This document shows positions 1-4,580 of a stretch of 5,107 bases of DNA, piece after piece. Where the stretch lies: assembly GCA_014729375.1 (NCBI GenBank), contig WJKA01000476.1:1-5107 (forward strand), written 5' to 3'. This DNA comes from Chitinivibrionales bacterium. Lineage in GTDB: Bacteria > Fibrobacterota > Chitinivibrionia > Chitinivibrionales > WJKA01. Every line of letters begins with the position of its first letter. The stretch's first letter is position 1. The position numbers were made by a program, and so were the translations under genes. The notes beneath the pieces are model-generated. The model saw only the letters and a program-made list of their open reading frames with translations, made no database searches and was not told the DNA's origin.

Positions 1-68
1 ATGATAGAAATGGTACTTCCACATCTAAAACAACGATTCACAAGGATGATGTAAAAACATGTTCATAG
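1..68 (+). CDS. 3' end of an upstream gene (partial, frame uncertain)
   Basis: From position 3 a hydrophilic frame rich in Thr, Ser and Lys stays open until TAG at 66-68 and overlaps the next gene by 10 bases, as other neighbours in this window do. A competing frame starts at the very first base (ATG) and stops at 48-54, giving only 17 residues. Too little is visible to name a function or decide between the frames. If the window is a closed circle, the first frame would begin at an ATG at 5074 and encode about 33 residues. Low confidence. Confidence 0.25.
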   Translation, partial: DRNGTSTSKTTIHKDDVKTCS

Positions 69-283
69 AGAAAAAGAAACAAAAATATTTCAATAACTAC
101 CTAGACCGGTTAGTACAACACCCTTATCAAACAGTGTCACGAACCCAGGATTTTGCCAGGTTCAAACAAATAAGAGTGGCATCAGAAAAACAGTTATTAC
201 ACATCAAAAAAGGATCAATCGCAATACCACAAGGACTGAAAATAGAAAAAACGAAACGAGGATGGAGAATCATCACTAAATAA
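59..283 (+). CDS. Small basic protein of unknown function (74 aa)
   Basis: I do not recognise this family. The protein is strongly basic: it opens with a Lys-rich stretch (residues 3-9) and ends with a segment in which Gly-Leu is followed by alternating Ile/Lys and a Lys-Arg-Gly-Trp turn (about 59-74), suggesting a C-terminal beta hairpin. There is no membrane segment or signal peptide. The start is ATG at 59, preceded by AGGATGAT (about 42-49), a fair match to the archaeal Shine-Dalgarno consensus. It overlaps or directly follows the upstream gene, so it is probably the last gene of an operon; a 19-bp inverted repeat and T-rich run follow its stop. The Gly-Leu...Lys-x-Gly-Trp ending resembles that of the 42-aa protein at 653-781. 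Nucleic-acid binding is plausible from charge alone but is inference. Confidence 0.7.
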   Translation: MFIEKKKQKYFNNYLDRLVQHPYQTVSRTQDFARFKQIRVASEKQLLHIKKGSIAIPQGLKIEKTKRGWRIITK

Positions 284-288
284 GGAGA

Positions 289-307
289 AAGGTTCATAAT
301 GAACCTT
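289..307. repeat. 19-bp perfect inverted repeat
   Basis: AAGGTTCATAATGAACCTT consists of two perfect 9-bp arms around a single central A. It begins five bases after the stop of the 74-aa gene and ends about 29 bp before the TATA box of the capsid-like gene. A second overlapping inverted repeat uses the right arm: AACCTT (302-307), GT, AAGGTT (310-315), so the motif AAGGTT occurs at 289 and 310 with its complement between. It could be an operator for a dimeric repressor, or the hairpin of a terminator given the T-rich run at 314-322. Confidence 0.8.
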
Positions 308-322
308 GTAAGGTTTGTTTTT
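302..322 (+). terminator. Probable terminator of the upstream operon
   Basis: The inverted repeats at 289-315 run into TTTGTTTTT (314-322). Archaeal transcription commonly ends at such T-rich runs with or without a hairpin. The position between the 74-aa gene and the next promoter fits operon termination. Confidence 0.45.
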
Positions 323-334
323 CACCTCTTACAA

Positions 335-345
335 CTTTAAATACT
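335..345 (+). promoter_or_regulatory. Archaeal TATA box for the capsid-like gene
   Basis: CTTTAAATACT contains TTTAAATA at 336-343. Its centre is about 28 bp upstream of ATG 368, so transcription is expected to start at or a few bases before the start codon, giving a leaderless mRNA. No Shine-Dalgarno sequence lies before this ATG, which agrees. Confidence 0.7.
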
Positions 346-367
346 GATTTCAACAAATAACATTTTT

Positions 368-640
368 ATGCGTAAGTTAATAAAAAATCGTGAAGGTTAC
401 GTGAAAGTTGTTGGAGCCCTTATCGGCTTACTGATCACCATTGGAATTGGTGCCCTGGTTTTCTGGGAGATTACCGATGGAATCGATGGATCAAGCACTG
501 AAGCAAATGACTCGATCAATGAAACCGAGGACATGGCTTCCACCGTATTCGGCTTACTGCCGTTGATAGCATTAGTGGTTGTTGGTGCAATTCTCATTGG
601 AATTGTGATGAAAGGAATGGGTGGCGGAGGCGGCATCTAA
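368..640 (+). CDS. Candidate major capsid protein, spindle-shaped-virus type (90 aa)
   Basis: The protein is a hydrophobic hairpin: a short basic N-terminus (residues 1-9), a first membrane helix (about 12-33), an acidic Ser/Thr/Asp/Glu loop (34-58), a second helix (about 59-81) containing Leu-Leu-Pro-Leu, and a Gly-rich tail of six glycines (83-89). Known of the family: major coat proteins of spindle-shaped archaeal viruses (fuselloviruses such as SSV1) are 70-100-residue proteins with two hydrophobic helices, a polar loop and a similar Leu-Val-Pro-Leu start to the second helix. The gene has its own strong TATA box, appears leaderless, and is followed by a 42-aa basic gene, which suits an abundant structural protein. 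Alternatives are an archaeal pilin-like or holin-like membrane protein. The usual class III pilin cleavage pattern is not obvious, though Arg-Glu-Gly-Tyr (8-11) before the first helix deserves checking. The family assignment rests on architecture and short motifs only. Confidence 0.6.
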   Translation: MRKLIKNREGYVKVVGALIGLLITIGIGALVFWEITDGIDGSSTEANDSINETEDMASTVFGLLPLIALVVVGAILIGIVMKGMGGGGGI

Positions 641-645
641 GGAGG
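641..645 (+). promoter_or_regulatory. Strong Shine-Dalgarno site GGAGG
   Basis: GGAGG directly follows the stop codon of the capsid-like gene and lies 7 bases before ATG 653. It is the best ribosome binding site in the window and is the main argument that the 42-codon reading frame after it is translated. Confidence 0.8.
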
Positions 646-652
646 CCGCCAT

Positions 653-781
653 ATGGCATCTCATTCCTGTAAAAACAAAACCACTGCGAAACGTATGGCA
701 AAATACCTACGTAAGAAAGGTCTTGACACAACGATCTATAAAAAGAAAAAGGGCTGGGGAGTTTCCGCAACACGGAAATAA
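653..781 (+). CDS. Very basic 42-aa protein, unknown function
   Basis: This short gene starts at ATG 653 behind an optimal GGAGG and ends at TAA 779-781, twelve bases downstream of the capsid-like gene, so the two form an operon. The product has many Lys/Arg and few acidic residues. Residues 11-22 look like an amphipathic helix with an Ala-Lys-x-x-Ala-x-x-Leu pattern, followed by Gly-Leu-Asp-Thr-Thr-Ile (23-28), a run of five Lys broken by Tyr, Gly-Trp-Gly-Val (34-37) and a short basic tail, suggesting one helix plus a beta hairpin. Cotranscription with a coat protein suggests a virion nucleic-acid-binding or regulatory protein, but that is inference. I do not recognise a named family. Its C-terminal half resembles the end of the 74-aa protein at 59-283. 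Confidence 0.72.
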   Translation: MASHSCKNKTTAKRMAKYLRKKGLDTTIYKKKKGWGVSATRK

Positions 782-788
782 AACCCAA

Positions 789-823
789 ACATAAATCCCT
801 TTTTTTATTTTTTATAATGGTGA
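789..823 (+). promoter_or_regulatory. Possible promoter and Shine-Dalgarno site of the 69-aa gene
   Basis: CATAAATC (790-797) is TATA-like and lies about 36 bp before ATG 830. GGTGA at 819-823 lies 6 bases before the ATG and matches the consensus complement of the 16S 3' end. The Shine-Dalgarno match is convincing; the TATA assignment is weak because the area overlaps the poly-T terminator. Confidence 0.4.
799..815 (+). terminator. Poly-T terminator after the capsid operon
   Basis: Seven T, one A, then six T (800-813) follow the stop of the 42-aa gene by about 20 bases, with no strong hairpin. This is the usual form of an archaeal terminator. Confidence 0.6.
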
Positions 824-829
824 AAAAAC

Positions 830-1039
830 ATGGCATACAAAGTAATGTTCAAAAGAAAAGGAGACAACAAGTGGTTAACATCAAAAACAGATGATTACTC
901 AAGAAATCAATATTTTAAATCAAGAAGTGAAGCACAAAAATATGCTAATTCATTAACAAGTTTTCAAACAAAAGTTGTAAGTACACAACCTAAAAAACGA
1001 CATAGTAATTCAGTTGTTTCTGATTTATTTAAATTATAA
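830..1039 (+). CDS. AT-rich small basic protein (69 aa), unknown function
   Basis: The start at ATG 830 is supported by GGTGA at 819-823. The product begins with a beta-like segment (Tyr-Lys-Val-Met-Phe-Lys-Arg-Lys, residues 3-10), has a Trp at 15, then a helix with Ser-Glu-Ala-Gln-Lys-Tyr-Ala-Asn-Ser-Leu (33-42) and a strand (Thr-Lys-Val-Val, 47-50) before a basic tail. This strand-helix-strand outline is common among small uncharacterised archaeal viral proteins; I cannot name it. By my count only about 55 of 210 bases are G or C, clearly lower than the capsid-like gene before it, and Arg is nearly always AGA whereas neighbouring genes use CGN. Having its own terminator and different composition, it looks like a separately acquired single-gene unit. 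Confidence 0.7.
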   Translation: MAYKVMFKRKGDNKWLTSKTDDYSRNQYFKSRSEAQKYANSLTSFQTKVVSTQPKKRHSNSVVSDLFKL

Positions 1040-1043
1040 CACT

Positions 1044-1064
1044 TCATTTCTTTTCTTTTTTTTA
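1044..1064 (+). terminator. T-rich terminator after the 69-aa gene
   Basis: A T/C-rich tract containing eight consecutive T (1056-1063) begins shortly after the stop codon and precedes the next TATA box, so it probably ends the single-gene transcript. Confidence 0.55.
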
Positions 1065-1074
1065 TTAATAACAA

Positions 1075-1085
1075 CTATATATACC
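1075..1085 (+). promoter_or_regulatory. TATA box of the long membrane-protein operon
   Basis: CTATATATACC has TATATATA at 1076-1083, centred about 32 bp before ATG 1112. The predicted transcript would start 0-8 bases before the ATG, with no Shine-Dalgarno sequence, as expected for the first gene of an archaeal operon. Confidence 0.7.
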
Positions 1086-1111
1086 ATTTTTAGAAATAAC
1101 ACTATACTATA

Positions 1112-1441
1112 ATGGAAGAAAGCGACCTCATTGGAAGAAGTTTTCACCTTTGTCAACGACATTATAATTTCCTTGAAACAATAAACAAAGACAGCAGAAG
1201 CCAAGCATTACGCACCGTTCTCGATAGCATCATGAATGGAAAAGAACAGACCACACGGAAAAAAATACTTGACAACAGCATCATGTTCAGCTGCATCGGA
1301 CTGCTTATTCTCATATCAAGCTACCTATTTTCGGGACTGGAACAACGATTCATTGTCATCTGCCTTGGAATATTTATCATAGGATATGGACTCATAGGAG
1401 GAATGCTCACTGCGATACGAAGAACCCGTAATGGAAAATGA
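1112..1441 (+). CDS. Ribbon-helix-helix-like domain with two membrane helices (109 aa)
   Basis: The N-terminal 42 residues read like a ribbon-helix-helix DNA-binding fold: a short strand (Arg-Ser-Phe-His-Leu, 9-13), a first helix (about 15-24), a polar turn Asn-Lys-Asp-Ser-Arg-Ser (25-30) and a second helix (about 30-42) with Ser-Gln-Ala-Leu-Arg. This is followed by a Lys/Arg-rich linker and two membrane helices (about 57-73 and 79-99), ending with Arg-Arg-Thr-Arg-Asn-Gly-Lys. The positive residues at both ends predict that both termini are cytoplasmic. It is the first gene of a six-gene cluster with a leaderless-type promoter; its stop overlaps the next start by 11 bases. A membrane-tethered DNA- or protein-binding role is inferred. 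The RHH call is based on pattern only; the same segment could be an unrelated helical hairpin. Confidence 0.72.
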   Translation: MEESDLIGRSFHLCQRHYNFLETINKDSRSQALRTVLDSIMNGKEQTTRKKILDNSIMFSCIGLLILISSYLFSGLEQRFIVICLGIFIIGYGLIGGMLTAIRRTRNGK

Positions 1442-1883
1442 AGCAGAACCCATACGACCATATGTATCAGATCAAACCGCTTTCATGCGGTGGAGCACCG
1501 AACTTGAAAAAATCCATGACATCATCGACAAAGAGTTTCTCTATCGGAATCGACATCGGGTCATGGATATAAATAAGATACTTCCTCTTTCATTTATCAG
1601 TAACCCCAAGGCAATCAAACTTTTCCATCTCAGACGACAGCTCATAGAACTCTCCAAGGATGCAGGACTCGATGACCTCGCAGATGCAACTGTTCTCGAC
1701 AACCTCGCAGATTATCAGACCACACGGGGTACCAATGGAAACTATCAGAACGCATTGATCACCACGAAACGTGAATGGCTGGATCGGACACATTCAAACA
1801 AAAACCGTGGTCTCTGGGGGAAACTGGTAAAAGGCAATGACCGACAGAATGAGGAAGGCATGCAGGCGATGGAGGGATACTAA
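1431..1883 (+). CDS. Soluble protein of unknown function (150 aa)
   Basis: No membrane helix or signal peptide is visible and I recognise no family. The sequence is mostly predicted helical and charged, with Trp at 21, 115 and 128. An Arg-rich part lies near 39-43 (Arg-Asn-Arg-His-Arg) and a Leu/Asp-rich acidic helical part at about 70-94 contains Asp-Leu-Ala-Asp and Asn-Leu-Ala-Asp repeats. A basic C-terminal section around Lys-Arg-Glu-Trp (112-115) runs to Gly-Lys-Leu-Val-Lys (129-133). The start at ATG 1431 lies within the last codons of the preceding gene, an 11-base overlap. The nearest GGAGG (1397-1401) is too far to serve it, so translation is probably coupled. It is encoded between two membrane proteins, so a peripheral or structural partner is likely, but this is inference. 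Codons end mostly in C or G. Confidence 0.7.
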   Translation: MENEAEPIRPYVSDQTAFMRWSTELEKIHDIIDKEFLYRNRHRVMDINKILPLSFISNPKAIKLFHLRRQLIELSKDAGLDDLADATVLDNLADYQTTRGTNGNYQNALITTKREWLDRTHSNKNRGLWGKLVKGNDRQNEEGMQAMEGY

Positions 1884-1886
1884 AAC

Positions 1887-2576
1887 ATGTGGCTGATCTC
1901 AGTGAACATCTTTATCATCATGCTTGGCATTGTCATCTGGTATCTCACCAAATTATTCCCACTTTTTCAGATGGTATACTTCGATGTGATCGGGATCGGT
2001 ATTGTCGCATCAGCCTCGATTTTCACCCTATATCGCCTGTATGTCACCCGTGCATATTTCCAAGCAGATAAACCACCGAAATGGAAAACCCTTATCAATT
2101 ATATGAGACGGGATAGTGTGACCATCCCGCTTTATGGTCAACGGGCATATCCTGGTGAGTCATTCCTTGATGTCCCCCATCTAGGATTAATTGAGTTCCT
2201 GGGTCGTGATTGTTATTATCAATGGGGTGATAAAAAATATATCTGGGGATTGGAAAACATTAATTTCAGTCCTGATCCCCGTTATAGTAATCTCTGTAAC
2301 ACTCTTTGGGAACTTGGAGTGAAAAACAGTGATGAATTAGGCAGGGTTTTAAACATTGATCGTTTAAATAATGTCACCGAATATGACCTGTATCTTATGG
2401 GGAAGATCTATATCAACATGCTTTCCTGGCAGAAAAATCATGGTGCATATCAACTGGTAAATGAGATGAAGGATTATGATGGAGAAAAAATTGAGTTCAA
2501 ACCTAAAAAAACAGCTGTGGTTAAATCCGTTGGGGAAAAAGTCGATGACATCCTCAGCAGAAACCCCTACAAATAG
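1887..2576 (+). CDS. Membrane protein with two N-terminal helices and a soluble C-domain (229 aa)
   Basis: Two hydrophobic helices (about 2-20 and 29-50) are followed by a positively charged stretch with Arg at 50, 55, 74 and 75 and Lys at 65 and 67, which predicts that the large C-terminal part (76-229) is cytoplasmic, or inside a virion. The first part of that domain (about 76-130) is rich in Tyr, Trp, Gly and Pro and looks beta-rich; the rest (about 130-200) looks helical; the end is Lys-rich. ATG 1887 is preceded by GGAGG at 1871-1875, located in the last codons of the previous gene, with 11 bases of spacing. An alternative frame starting at 1889 is only 60 codons and lacks this organisation. 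It is the largest membrane protein here and could anchor the complex made by this operon. No family recognised. Confidence 0.75.
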   Translation: MWLISVNIFIIMLGIVIWYLTKLFPLFQMVYFDVIGIGIVASASIFTLYRLYVTRAYFQADKPPKWKTLINYMRRDSVTIPLYGQRAYPGESFLDVPHLGLIEFLGRDCYYQWGDKKYIWGLENINFSPDPRYSNLCNTLWELGVKNSDELGRVLNIDRLNNVTEYDLYLMGKIYINMLSWQKNHGAYQLVNEMKDYDGEKIEFKPKKTAVVKSVGEKVDDILSRNPYK

Positions 2577-2925
2577 TCTTGATATACAAAGTATAAACAC
2601 AACTGCTAAAACAGTGACACTCACAGATAACACGGTGTTGACATTTCAGAGTTTCTTGGATAGTTACCGTCTTTTCTGGCAGGCTCGTATCGCTGGTGAA
2701 ACCCTTGTTCCCAGTAGCATTGAACATTTTATGCGAAGGACATCTGGGAAGAATCTTTCTGCTCTTATGAAGGGAAAGAAGATGGAGGGATACATGGAGG
2801 GTTCTATGGATAAGATGCTTACCCGTGGTCAGAAGGTTGCGATTGGGACGATTGTCACCCTTTCTTTTGTTGGATTGATTATTCTTATTGCGTTAAAGAA
2901 TCAGGGTATGATCCCTGGTATGTGA
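2545..2925 (+). CDS. Tail-anchored membrane protein (126 aa), unknown function
   Basis: I place the start at ATG 2545, giving a 32-base overlap with the preceding gene and GGGG at 2532-2535 as a weak ribosome site. An in-frame ATG at 2476 would add 23 residues but overlap by 101 bases and looks unlikely. The first 30 residues are polar, rich in Thr, Ser and Asn. The middle is helical with Phe, Trp and Tyr (33-46), then a basic, Met-rich section (63-97). A single membrane helix (about 98-117) lies near the C-terminus, leaving a tail of about nine residues. This is a C-tail-anchored layout with most of the protein on one face. No family recognised. Its neighbours suggest it belongs with the other membrane proteins of the cluster. 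Confidence 0.72.
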   Translation: MTSSAETPTNSLDIQSINTTAKTVTLTDNTVLTFQSFLDSYRLFWQARIAGETLVPSSIEHFMRRTSGKNLSALMKGKKMEGYMEGSMDKMLTRGQKVAIGTIVTLSFVGLIILIALKNQGMIPGM

Positions 2926-2936
2926 GATGATAGAAC

Positions 2937-3290
2937 ATGGAACAACAGAATTATAGTATCGGTCATCTTCGGATTAAATACCTTGACCTGGCTAATGTGA
3001 AATTTGCTCAGAACGACCCAGTGACCGCAAAAGGGTTCATCGATGATTTTTTGGATACCATCGATGAAGAATCTGAATCTGGGAAAAAAATTAAATCTGA
3101 GCTCGATCAACTGTATCTTCGGAAACAAAACCAGTTGGTTCAATTAAAAGAAACCGCTGATGAATTATCGTATCTTGAAAAAGAGGATACAATGAACCGT
3201 GGTCGTACAGAGATTGAAATCAACCATATACATGATATAAAAGAAGTATGCTGGCGTGCTGCCATGAAATATGGATTGTTCTATGACTGA
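2937..3290 (+). CDS. Acidic helical protein with probable coiled coil (117 aa)
   Basis: The start at ATG 2937 is preceded by GAGATGAT (2924-2931), which differs from the ideal GAGGTGAT at one base and has 5-base spacing; the gap to the upstream stop is 11 bases. The protein is soluble, acidic and almost wholly helical. Residues 10-43 form two amphipathic helices of a type often seen in TPR-like helical bundles, and residues about 46-84 (Glu/Lys/Leu-rich) could form a coiled coil. A possible third region near 91-112 carries Cys105-Trp106. It overlaps the following gene by 8 bases. I recognise no family. A scaffold or partner role is inferred from the coiled coil and position between tightly packed genes. 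Confidence 0.72.
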   Translation: MEQQNYSIGHLRIKYLDLANVKFAQNDPVTAKGFIDDFLDTIDEESESGKKIKSELDQLYLRKQNQLVQLKETADELSYLEKEDTMNRGRTEIEINHIHDIKEVCWRAAMKYGLFYD

Positions 3291-3618
3291 TAAAGGTTAC
3301 ACCCGTCAATACAAATATCAGGAAGGATTAAGTTTTGAGGCGGTTATCACAAATTTTATTGGTCATATCGCCCAATGGCGGGTGAAAGATCCGAAGATGT
3401 ATGCATCAGGCATTGAAACACTTATTTTAATGTGTCCAACAAATTTCTATGAAAAAGGCATAGAGAAACTCTCTGAGCTTGGTTTACAGCGATGTGAATA
3501 CCAAGGCATTAACCAAGCTAAAATGCGTTTATATGACGATCTATGGCGTTTTATGAATAAGATACTGGAGGAAAACAACTTGATCTACCGGACAAGTTAC
3601 ATAAAAACCTATGAATAA
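3283..3618 (+). CDS. Soluble protein of unknown function (111 aa)
   Basis: I choose ATG 3283, which overlaps the preceding stop by 8 bases (ATGACTGA). ATG 3271, four codons earlier, is also possible. Neither has a clear Shine-Dalgarno site, so translation is probably coupled to the upstream gene. The protein has no membrane helix. It is rich in Tyr and contains likely helices at about 17-34, 40-50, 56-66 and 79-98, with Cys at 51 and 71; Cys51-Pro and Cys71-Glu do not form a zinc-binding pattern. No family recognised. It is the last confident gene of the cluster that begins at 1112, and its end overlaps a doubtful small frame at 3611. Confidence 0.68.
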   Translation: MTDKGYTRQYKYQEGLSFEAVITNFIGHIAQWRVKDPKMYASGIETLILMCPTNFYEKGIEKLSELGLQRCEYQGINQAKMRLYDDLWRFMNKILEENNLIYRTSYIKTYE

Positions 3619-3772
3619 CACAGGAGGTCTTATTATATCAGATAAAAAAACTGGGACTAAGTTTGATTATTATTTCTTATTAAAAAAAATCAAAAACAAA
3701 TTAAAAAAAATCAACGCTGATACCAGCCGATTTTTTTATTTAAAACTTATTCAAAAGACAATTAAACCATAA
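3611..3772 (+). CDS. Doubtful 53-aa Lys-rich ORF overlapping the preceding stop
   Basis: An ATG at 3611 inside the end of the preceding gene opens a frame of 53 codons ending at TAA 3770-3772, 19 bases before the ATPase start. The 8-base overlap matches the style of this cluster. The middle is a Lys/Leu/Ile amphipathic helix (about 23-34) generated by a 21-bp repeat of TTAAAAAAAATCAA. Against it: no Shine-Dalgarno site, very AT-rich sequence in which frames open by chance, and a long hairpin with a T run (3703-3737) and a TATA-like box inside the frame, which would make sense in an intergenic region. I give coding and non-coding readings similar weight. Confidence 0.42.
   Translation: MNNTGGLIISDKKTGTKFDYYFLLKKIKNKLKKINADTSRFFYLKLIQKTIKP
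3680..3714 (+). repeat. Direct repeat of 14 bp, 21-bp period
   Basis: TTAAAAAAAATCAA occurs exactly at 3680-3693 and 3701-3714. The spacing equals seven codons or two helical turns of DNA. It can be read as a coding heptad repeat in the small frame or as a DNA element. Each copy contains eight consecutive A, so assembly or sequencing length errors are possible. Confidence 0.75.
3704..3737. terminator. Long hairpin with flanking A and T tracts, possible two-way terminator
   Basis: AAAAAAATC (3704-3712) pairs perfectly with GATTTTTTT (3729-3737), and inside it GCTG (3716-3719) pairs with CAGC (3724-3727) around an ATAC loop, leaving a 3-base/1-base bulge. The T run on the plus strand, and its equivalent on the minus strand, resembles a bidirectional terminator ending the 1112-3618 transcript. 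It lies inside the doubtful 53-codon frame, so only one of the two interpretations may hold. Confidence 0.45.
3736..3746 (+). promoter_or_regulatory. Possible TATA box upstream of the ATPase gene
   Basis: TTATTTAAAAC contains TATTTAAA (3737-3744), about 51 bp before ATG 3792, which would give a leader of roughly 25 bases containing the weak ribosome site GACGGT (3777-3782). ATTAAACC at 3761-3768 is closer to the leaderless distance (27 bp) but is a poorer TATA. The ATPase may therefore have its own promoter, or be read from the upstream operon. Confidence 0.35.
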
Positions 3773-3791
3773 TGTAGACGGTATAATAAAT

Positions 3792-4580
3792 ATGAATTAT
3801 AAAACATTAAATAAATGGAACACAGGGTTACATGACCGGATAATTAAACGTCATCCAAATGGCTTCATCGGTGCAGTCATACAGGGTGAACGTGGACAAG
3901 GGAAAAGCATGTATGCATATAAACTCATGGCAAAAGTTTACTTCACCCTAGGTCAATATATTAGTTTAAATGATGGTCAAAATTATGAGATACATACAGA
4001 GGAAGATGCATACCATGCGGCTCTTGAACATATGATATTCAGTCCACATGAACTTATCAATCTCTTTAAATATAACAATAAAAATGATATTGTAACCCCT
4101 GTGCTTTGTCTTGATGATGCCACAGTTCATTTCAATAATTACAAGTTTTTCGTTGATCTTCATGAGGTTATATTACTCAAAGGAATGTTTGACACAATCC
4201 GTACTGTTGCCACAGGTTTACTTCTTACCTGCCCTAAACGAAGAAATCTTCTAAGTTTTCTCCGTGATTATGATGATTTGAAAATCGAGATAAAACAAGC
4301 ACCGGGGGGTGATAATTATGATCGCTTTGCAAAGGCATATCAATTTAATTATTACCCTGATGATCGTAAATATCGGGTCATTATCCCATTTCAAGATAAA
4401 TATAGTGTATTTGTCCCGGGAAACAAAGATGATGAAAACACACCCTATGGTGCTTATTACAAAAAACGTAAATCATTTAATAAAAGCGTTACAGAAAAAA
4501 TGGAAAAAATAATAAAAGAAAAAGAAAAACGTACTGGTAAACCAGCCGTAGATCCTCGTAATAATATTATTCTTTCATAA
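3792..4580 (+). CDS. P-loop ATPase of archaeal virus type (262 aa)
   Basis: This is the clearest enzyme here. Walker A is Gly32-Glu-Arg-Gly-Gln-Gly-Lys38-Ser39. Walker B is Val104-Leu-Cys-Leu-Asp108-Asp109, followed by Ala-Thr-Val-His-Phe. A Leu-Leu-Leu-Thr145 strand suits a sensor position, with Lys149-Arg-Arg after it. The later Phe-Val-Pro...Tyr-Gly-Ala-Tyr-Tyr-Lys-Lys-Arg-Lys region (about 210-230) and a Lys/Glu helix complete the protein. The length (about 250-260 residues) and Asp-Asp-Ala after Walker B are reminiscent of ATPases of archaeal spindle-shaped viruses such as the SSV1 B251 class, and loosely of Zot/packaging ATPases; I cannot separate these by eye. The expected role is ATP-driven genome packaging, extrusion or replication. 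Asp109 sits where many P-loop ATPases have the catalytic Glu. Its 3' end overlaps a minus-strand gene by 14 bases. Confidence 0.85.
   Translation: MNYKTLNKWNTGLHDRIIKRHPNGFIGAVIQGERGQGKSMYAYKLMAKVYFTLGQYISLNDGQNYEIHTEEDAYHAALEHMIFSPHELINLFKYNNKNDIVTPVLCLDDATVHFNNYKFFVDLHEVILLKGMFDTIRTVATGLLLTCPKRRNLLSFLRDYDDLKIEIKQAPGGDNYDRFAKAYQFNYYPDDRKYRVIIPFQDKYSVFVPGNKDDENTPYGAYYKKRKSFNKSVTEKMEKIIKEKEKRTGKPAVDPRNNIILS

Noticed and set aside
299..340. 13-codon frame starting inside the inverted repeat, with GGAG at 284-287
   Set aside because: Too short to support, overlaps the capsid TATA box, and the ATG is explained by the palindrome itself.
397..836. Two open frames on the minus strand opposite the capsid-like and 42-aa genes
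   Set aside because: They mirror well-supported plus-strand genes, have no promoter or ribosome site, and their composition (Pro/Ile-rich) follows from the complement of the hydrophobic Gly-rich gene.
1438..1572. ATG in an ATGA overlap at 1438 as an alternative start after the 109-aa gene
   Set aside because: This frame ends after about 44 codons and conflicts with the 150-codon frame from 1431, which is far more protein-like.
2364..2633. Hydrophobic minus-strand frame across the 2545 start
   Set aside because: It is antisense to two packed plus-strand genes and has no promoter or ribosome site; the hydrophobicity follows from the complement of charged codons.
4309..4512. 67-codon plus-strand frame inside the ATPase
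   Set aside because: It lies in another frame within a confident gene and lacks a ribosome site.
4560..4571. 12-bp AT palindrome AATAATATTATT at the ATPase 3' end
   Set aside because: Only A and T in an AT-rich area and within two overlapping genes, so chance is sufficient explanation.
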